57,393 nt of DNA from an uncultured Coriobacteriaceae bacterium (GTDB lineage Bacteria > Actinomycetota > Coriobacteriia > Coriobacteriales > Coriobacteriaceae), in NCBI GenBank assembly GCA_944322305.1, contig CALUOP010000011.1, positions 1-57,393 of the forward strand, in the 5' to 3' direction. The position numbers and the translations under genes were made by a program. Below the pieces are notes generated by a model. It was not told where the DNA came from. It did no database searches and worked only from the letters and a program-made list of their open reading frames with translations. Positions 54,680 through 57,393 of this stretch are shown one piece after another. Position 1 is the first letter of the stretch, and the number at the start of each line of letters is the position of its first letter.

Positions 54680-55840
54680 TTACTCGGCGTCCTTCTTCTC
54701 GGCCTTCTCGGGCAGCGGCGCAACCTCGATCTCGGTGCCGAGGGTCTCGGCGGCCGACTTCATCGACAGGGAGATGCGGCGACGGTCGAGGTCGATCTCC
54801 ATGACCTTGACCTGCACCTTGGCACCCACGTGGGTAACCTGGCTCGGCTGGTCAACGTGCTTGTTGGCCATCTCGGAGATGTGAACCAGGCCCTCGATGC
54901 CCTCGCCCAGGTCAACGAACGCGCCGAACGGGACGAGCTTGGTGACGGTGCCCTCGACGATGGCCCCGACCGGGTACTTCTTGACGAGCGAACGCCACGG
55001 ATCCTCGGTGGTCTGCTTGAGACCCAGCGAGATGCGCTCGCGATTCAGATCGACGTCGAGCACCTCGACCTCGACCTCCTGGCCCACCTTGACAACCTCG
55101 GACGGATGGTTGACATGGTTCCAGGAGAGCTCGGAGATGTGGATGAGGCCGTCGATGCCGCCCAGATCCACGAAGGCGCCGAAGTCCACGATGGAGGAAA
55201 CGGTGCCCTTGAGGCGCATGCCGGCCTTGAGCTTGGAGAGGATCTCCTGACGCTCGGCCTTGCGGGACTCCTCGAGCACCACGCGGCGGGAAAGCACCAC
55301 GTTGTTGCGATTGCGATCCATCTCGATGACGCGAGCCTCGATGGTGGTGCCCAGGTAGGCAGAGAGATCCTTCACGCGGCGAAGGTCAACCAGGGAGGCG
55401 GGCAGGAAGCCGCGCAGGCCGATGTCGAGGATGAGACCGCCCTTGACGACCTCGATAACCTCGCCCTCGACGTTCTCGCCGGAGTTGAACTTCTCCTCGA
55501 TACGGTTCCAGGCGCGCTCGTACTCGGCGCGCTTCTTGGAGAGGATGAGACGGCCGTCCTTGTCCTCCTTCTGGAGCACGAGAGCCTCGATGGTGTCGCC
55601 CAGGTTGACGATATCTGCAGGGTTGGCATCCTTGCGGATGGAGAGCTCGCGAACGGGGATGACGCCCTCGCTCTTGAACCCGATGTCAAGCAGCACCTCG
55701 TCGCGCTCGATCTTAACGACCGTGCCGGTAACCAGGTCGCCCTCGTCGAACTCGGTCATCGTGCCGTCGATGAGGCTGTCCATCTCGGCGTCGCTGACAT
55801 CCTCTAGCGAAAAGATGGACGCGTTCTGAATCTCACTCAA
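54680..55840 (-). CDS. rpsA: 30S ribosomal protein S1
   Basis: A 386-residue RNA-binding protein with four S1 domains (about 34-105, 120-188, 207-275 and 292-362), the Gram-positive form rather than the six-domain E. coli form. Repeats show IVDFGAFVDLGGIDGLIHIS and LVPFGAFVDLGEGIEGLVHI. The C-terminal tail is acidic (EKAEKKDAE). The start is most likely a TTG at 55840 with AAGGGG seven bases upstream (frame SEIQNASIF); the next ATG would lose 19 residues. Confidence 0.95.
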   Translation of the reverse strand: MSEIQNASIFSLEDVSDAEMDSLIDGTMTEFDEGDLVTGTVVKIERDEVLLDIGFKSEGVIPVRELSIRKDANPADIVNLGDTIEALVLQKEDKDGRLILSKKRAEYERAWNRIEEKFNSGENVEGEVIEVVKGGLILDIGLRGFLPASLVDLRRVKDLSAYLGTTIEARVIEMDRNRNNVVLSRRVVLEESRKAERQEILSKLKAGMRLKGTVSSIVDFGAFVDLGGIDGLIHISELSWNHVNHPSEVVKVGQEVEVEVLDVDLNRERISLGLKQTTEDPWRSLVKKYPVGAIVEGTVTKLVPFGAFVDLGEGIEGLVHISEMANKHVDQPSQVTHVGAKVQVKVMEIDLDRRRISLSMKSAAETLGTEIEVAPLPEKAEKKDAE

Positions 55841-55982
55841 AGGTGGACCCCTTCCAGATACGGGGCCCCGATTGCTTGAACCTGCAGATGCGTGCCGCAA
55901 GGCGCACCTCGCCGCACCCACCAAAACCAAACACCTCGGGGGCCGATAGATACACTGCGCGAAGGATATTCACGCGTTTGCT

Positions 55983-56011
55983 AGATTACGTTGAATCGCT
56001 AGCGATTGCAA
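55983..56011 (-). promoter_or_regulatory. Promoter of rpsA
   Basis: On the minus strand TTGCAA (56006-56011), a 17-bp spacer and TAATCT (55983-55988). The start would lie about 135 bases upstream of the TTG, leaving a leader of some length. Confidence 0.6.
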
Positions 56012-56123
56012 GGGGCAAATGCAAGGTTTCAGCCCCATTACGCAAAGTTCACGAGCGGGCGGCCCGCCCGGTGCCGCCGTGCAAAACAGCAGGTACCGTA
56101 ACAAGCCGCCCTTCTGCCCTCGT

Positions 56124-57071
56124 TTACGCCTGCGCGGCGTCGAGCGCGAGCTTGGCCGCGCCGTAGATGCCGGCGTCGTTGCCGATCTTGGCGAGCACGA
56201 TCGGCGTGTCTTTGCACGAAGAGAAGGCCATCTCGCGGTAGACCGCGGTTACCGCGTCGATGAGCGGGTCGCCGGCGTTGGAAACGCCGCCGCCGATGAT
56301 GAAGACGTCCGGGTCGACGGTGGAGGCGATGATGCCGAGCGCGCGGCCCAGGTAGCGCGCGAACTTCTCAACCACGCGGGCGGCAAGGGCGTCGCCGTCC
56401 TTGTAAGCGTCCCACACGTTTTTGGAGGTGACCTCCTCGCCGCGCAGGGCCGAGGGGTCGTCCGAGGCGGCGAGCTCCTCGTTGGCCAGGCGCACGATGC
56501 CGGTGGCCGAGGTGTACTGCTCAAGGCAGCCGGCGTTGCCGCAGTTGCACTTGATGGTCTCGTGCGGGTTCACGTTGAAGTGGCCGATCTCGCCGCCGGC
56601 GCCGTGGGCGCCCGCGATCATCTTGCCGTCGACGATGATGCCGCCGCCCACGCCCGTGCCGAGCGTGACCATGACCACGTTGCGGTAGCCCTCGCCGCCG
56701 CCGCGCCACATCTCGCCGAGGGCGGCCACGTTGGCGTCGTTGCCCACGGCGGAGGTGAGGCCGCTGAGCTCGCTGAACTCGCTGGCCACGTCCTTGCGGC
56801 CCCAGTGCAGGTTCACGGCCACCGGCACCACGCCGTCGGCGTCAACCGGGCCCGGCACGCCCAAGCCGGCACCGGCCACGTCGGCCTTGTCGATACCGAG
56901 CTCGGCCAGCTTGGCATCCAGGGCGCGCGCCACGTCGGGCAGGATGTTGGCCCCGCCGTTGTCGGTGTTGGTGGCCACTGACCATTTCTCCTCGAGCTCG
57001 CCTTCGGTGGTGAACAGCCCGCACTTGACCGAGGTGCCGCCCACGTCGATGCCGATGCAGTACTTTGCCAT
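56124..57071 (-). CDS. glk: ROK-family glucokinase
   Basis: A 315-residue sugar kinase. ATP site IGIDVGGTSVKCGLF, sugar block VGNDANVAALGEMWRG, LGTGVGGGII, and the ROK zinc/His motif GHFNVNPHETIKCNCGNAGCLEQ. It should phosphorylate glucose in the cytosol; regulators with this domain carry an extra HTH that is absent here. The ATG at 57071 has AGAAGGAG. A TATACT on the minus strand at 57133-57138 may be its -10. Confidence 0.94.
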   Translation of the reverse strand: MAKYCIGIDVGGTSVKCGLFTTEGELEEKWSVATNTDNGGANILPDVARALDAKLAELGIDKADVAGAGLGVPGPVDADGVVPVAVNLHWGRKDVASEFSELSGLTSAVGNDANVAALGEMWRGGGEGYRNVVMVTLGTGVGGGIIVDGKMIAGAHGAGGEIGHFNVNPHETIKCNCGNAGCLEQYTSATGIVRLANEELAASDDPSALRGEEVTSKNVWDAYKDGDALAARVVEKFARYLGRALGIIASTVDPDVFIIGGGVSNAGDPLIDAVTAVYREMAFSSCKDTPIVLAKIGNDAGIYGAAKLALDAAQA

Positions 57072-57288
57072 GGCTTCTCCTTCTGATAGCGATATGCGCG
57101 CATCCAGGCGCACAGGTATACCGGTAAGCGACAGTATAGTGGCCGCTCTGCGGGCGCGCGGGCGCTCTTCTGTAAGCGGCGCCTTTTGCGTGGCAGCGGC
57201 AGGGCGGCAAGCGCCGGCGGCACCACGGAAAGATACCGGCCAGACCTGCCGCTGGGAGACGCGCCGAAGGCGGGCGCTGCCGCACGCG

Positions 57289-57316
57289 CTGCCATCCGCA
57301 CCCCTCCCCTGGCGGA
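57289..57316 (+). repeat. Dispersed short repeat, copy 3, abutting the IS end
   Basis: CTGCCATCCGCACCCCTCCC followed by CTGGCGGA. It matches the copies at 21604 and 40798. The IS border follows directly, so the element may have inserted into this repeat. Confidence 0.5.
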
Positions 57317-57393
57317 TGGATTGGCTACACTTATTTGGACGGTTTCGACAGGATCAGCCCCGCCTTCCTGAACTCGACGGGGCTCATGTAGCC
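57317..57393 (-). mobile_element. End of an IS3-family insertion sequence, second copy
   Basis: The exact reverse complement of bases 1-77. Read on the minus strand, 57331-57393 encodes the same 20-residue transposase tail (GYMSPVEFRKAGL...) ending in TAA. The terminal TGGATTGGC begins at 57317. The left and right flanks outside these 77 bases are unrelated, so these are two insertion sites of one element. Confidence 0.75.
57331..57393 (-). CDS. C-terminal fragment of an IS3-family transposase, second copy
   Basis: The same 20 codons as at 1-63, on the minus strand. The remainder is outside the window. Confidence 0.6.
   Translation of the reverse strand, partial: GYMSPVEFRKAGLILSKPSK

Overview
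The window is high-GC chromosomal DNA that looks like a member of the Coriobacteriia (Actinomycetota), probably a gut- or oral-type Olsenella/Collinsella/Atopobiaceae relative. That assignment is inferred from high GC, Gram-positive gene order, a two-gene minimal SUF operon and a family of long hypothetical proteins that I associate with this class; no search was run. Almost every gene is on the minus strand. The exceptions are a tRNA, one acetyltransferase and one hypothetical gene. Both ends of the window are the same 77-bp insertion-sequence end in opposite orientation, so it is probably a complete draft contig broken at IS copies.

Layout from left to right. 1-2.9 kb: an IS end truncates a polyprenyl-phosphate sugar transferase, which is preceded by two tandem NusG/LoaP-type antiterminator genes, i.e. 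the head of a surface-polysaccharide locus. 3.6-13.1 kb, read right to left: efp, a carboxyltransferase-BCCP fusion, accC, asp23/yqhY, nusB, xseB, tlyA, nadK, recN. This is the classic Gram-positive efp-accB-accC-yqhY-nusB-xseB-tlyA-recN order, condensed, with a carboxyltransferase joined to the biotin carrier. 14-20.7 kb: a RecJ nuclease fused to a RecQ-like helicase, then rel, then a metallo-beta-lactamase-fold hydrolase. 20.9-27.5 kb: an HD hydrolase, proB-proA, nicotinate phosphoribosyltransferase, a tail-anchored small protein and a PflX-like radical SAM enzyme. 28 kb: tRNA-Ala(CGC), then a GNAT acetyltransferase. 29.5-32.5 kb: trpS, a WecA/TagO-type transferase and a GtrA protein. 32.9-40.2 kb: a complete phosphate operon pstS-pstC-pstA-pstB-pstB-phoU-phoB-phoR with a probable Pho box. 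40.8-44.4 kb: a flavin/PNPOx-like protein, a divergent hypothetical gene and an MFS exporter. 45.3-50.2 kb: an Uup-type ABC-F protein, a PepV-like dipeptidase, a HAD phosphatase and a lipoprotein. 50.6-57.1 kb: sufC-sufB, pgi, rpsA and a ROK glucokinase.

The genes form a mostly housekeeping core: envelope polysaccharide start-up, fatty-acid/anaplerotic biotin enzymes, stringent response and recombination, proline and NAD synthesis, phosphate uptake, Fe-S assembly and upper glycolysis.

The most unusual content is noncoding. Two intergenic gaps (12.1-12.5 and 44.7-45.1 kb), and probably a third (27.6-27.9 kb), hold degenerate repeats with a 30-32 bp period arranged head to head around a central hairpin. 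Two other gaps (3.2-3.6 and 13.4-13.8 kb) hold a different CTGCCGAGAAAA repeat in both orientations. A third family is a perfect or near-perfect palindrome in five copies. I recognise none of these as a named element.
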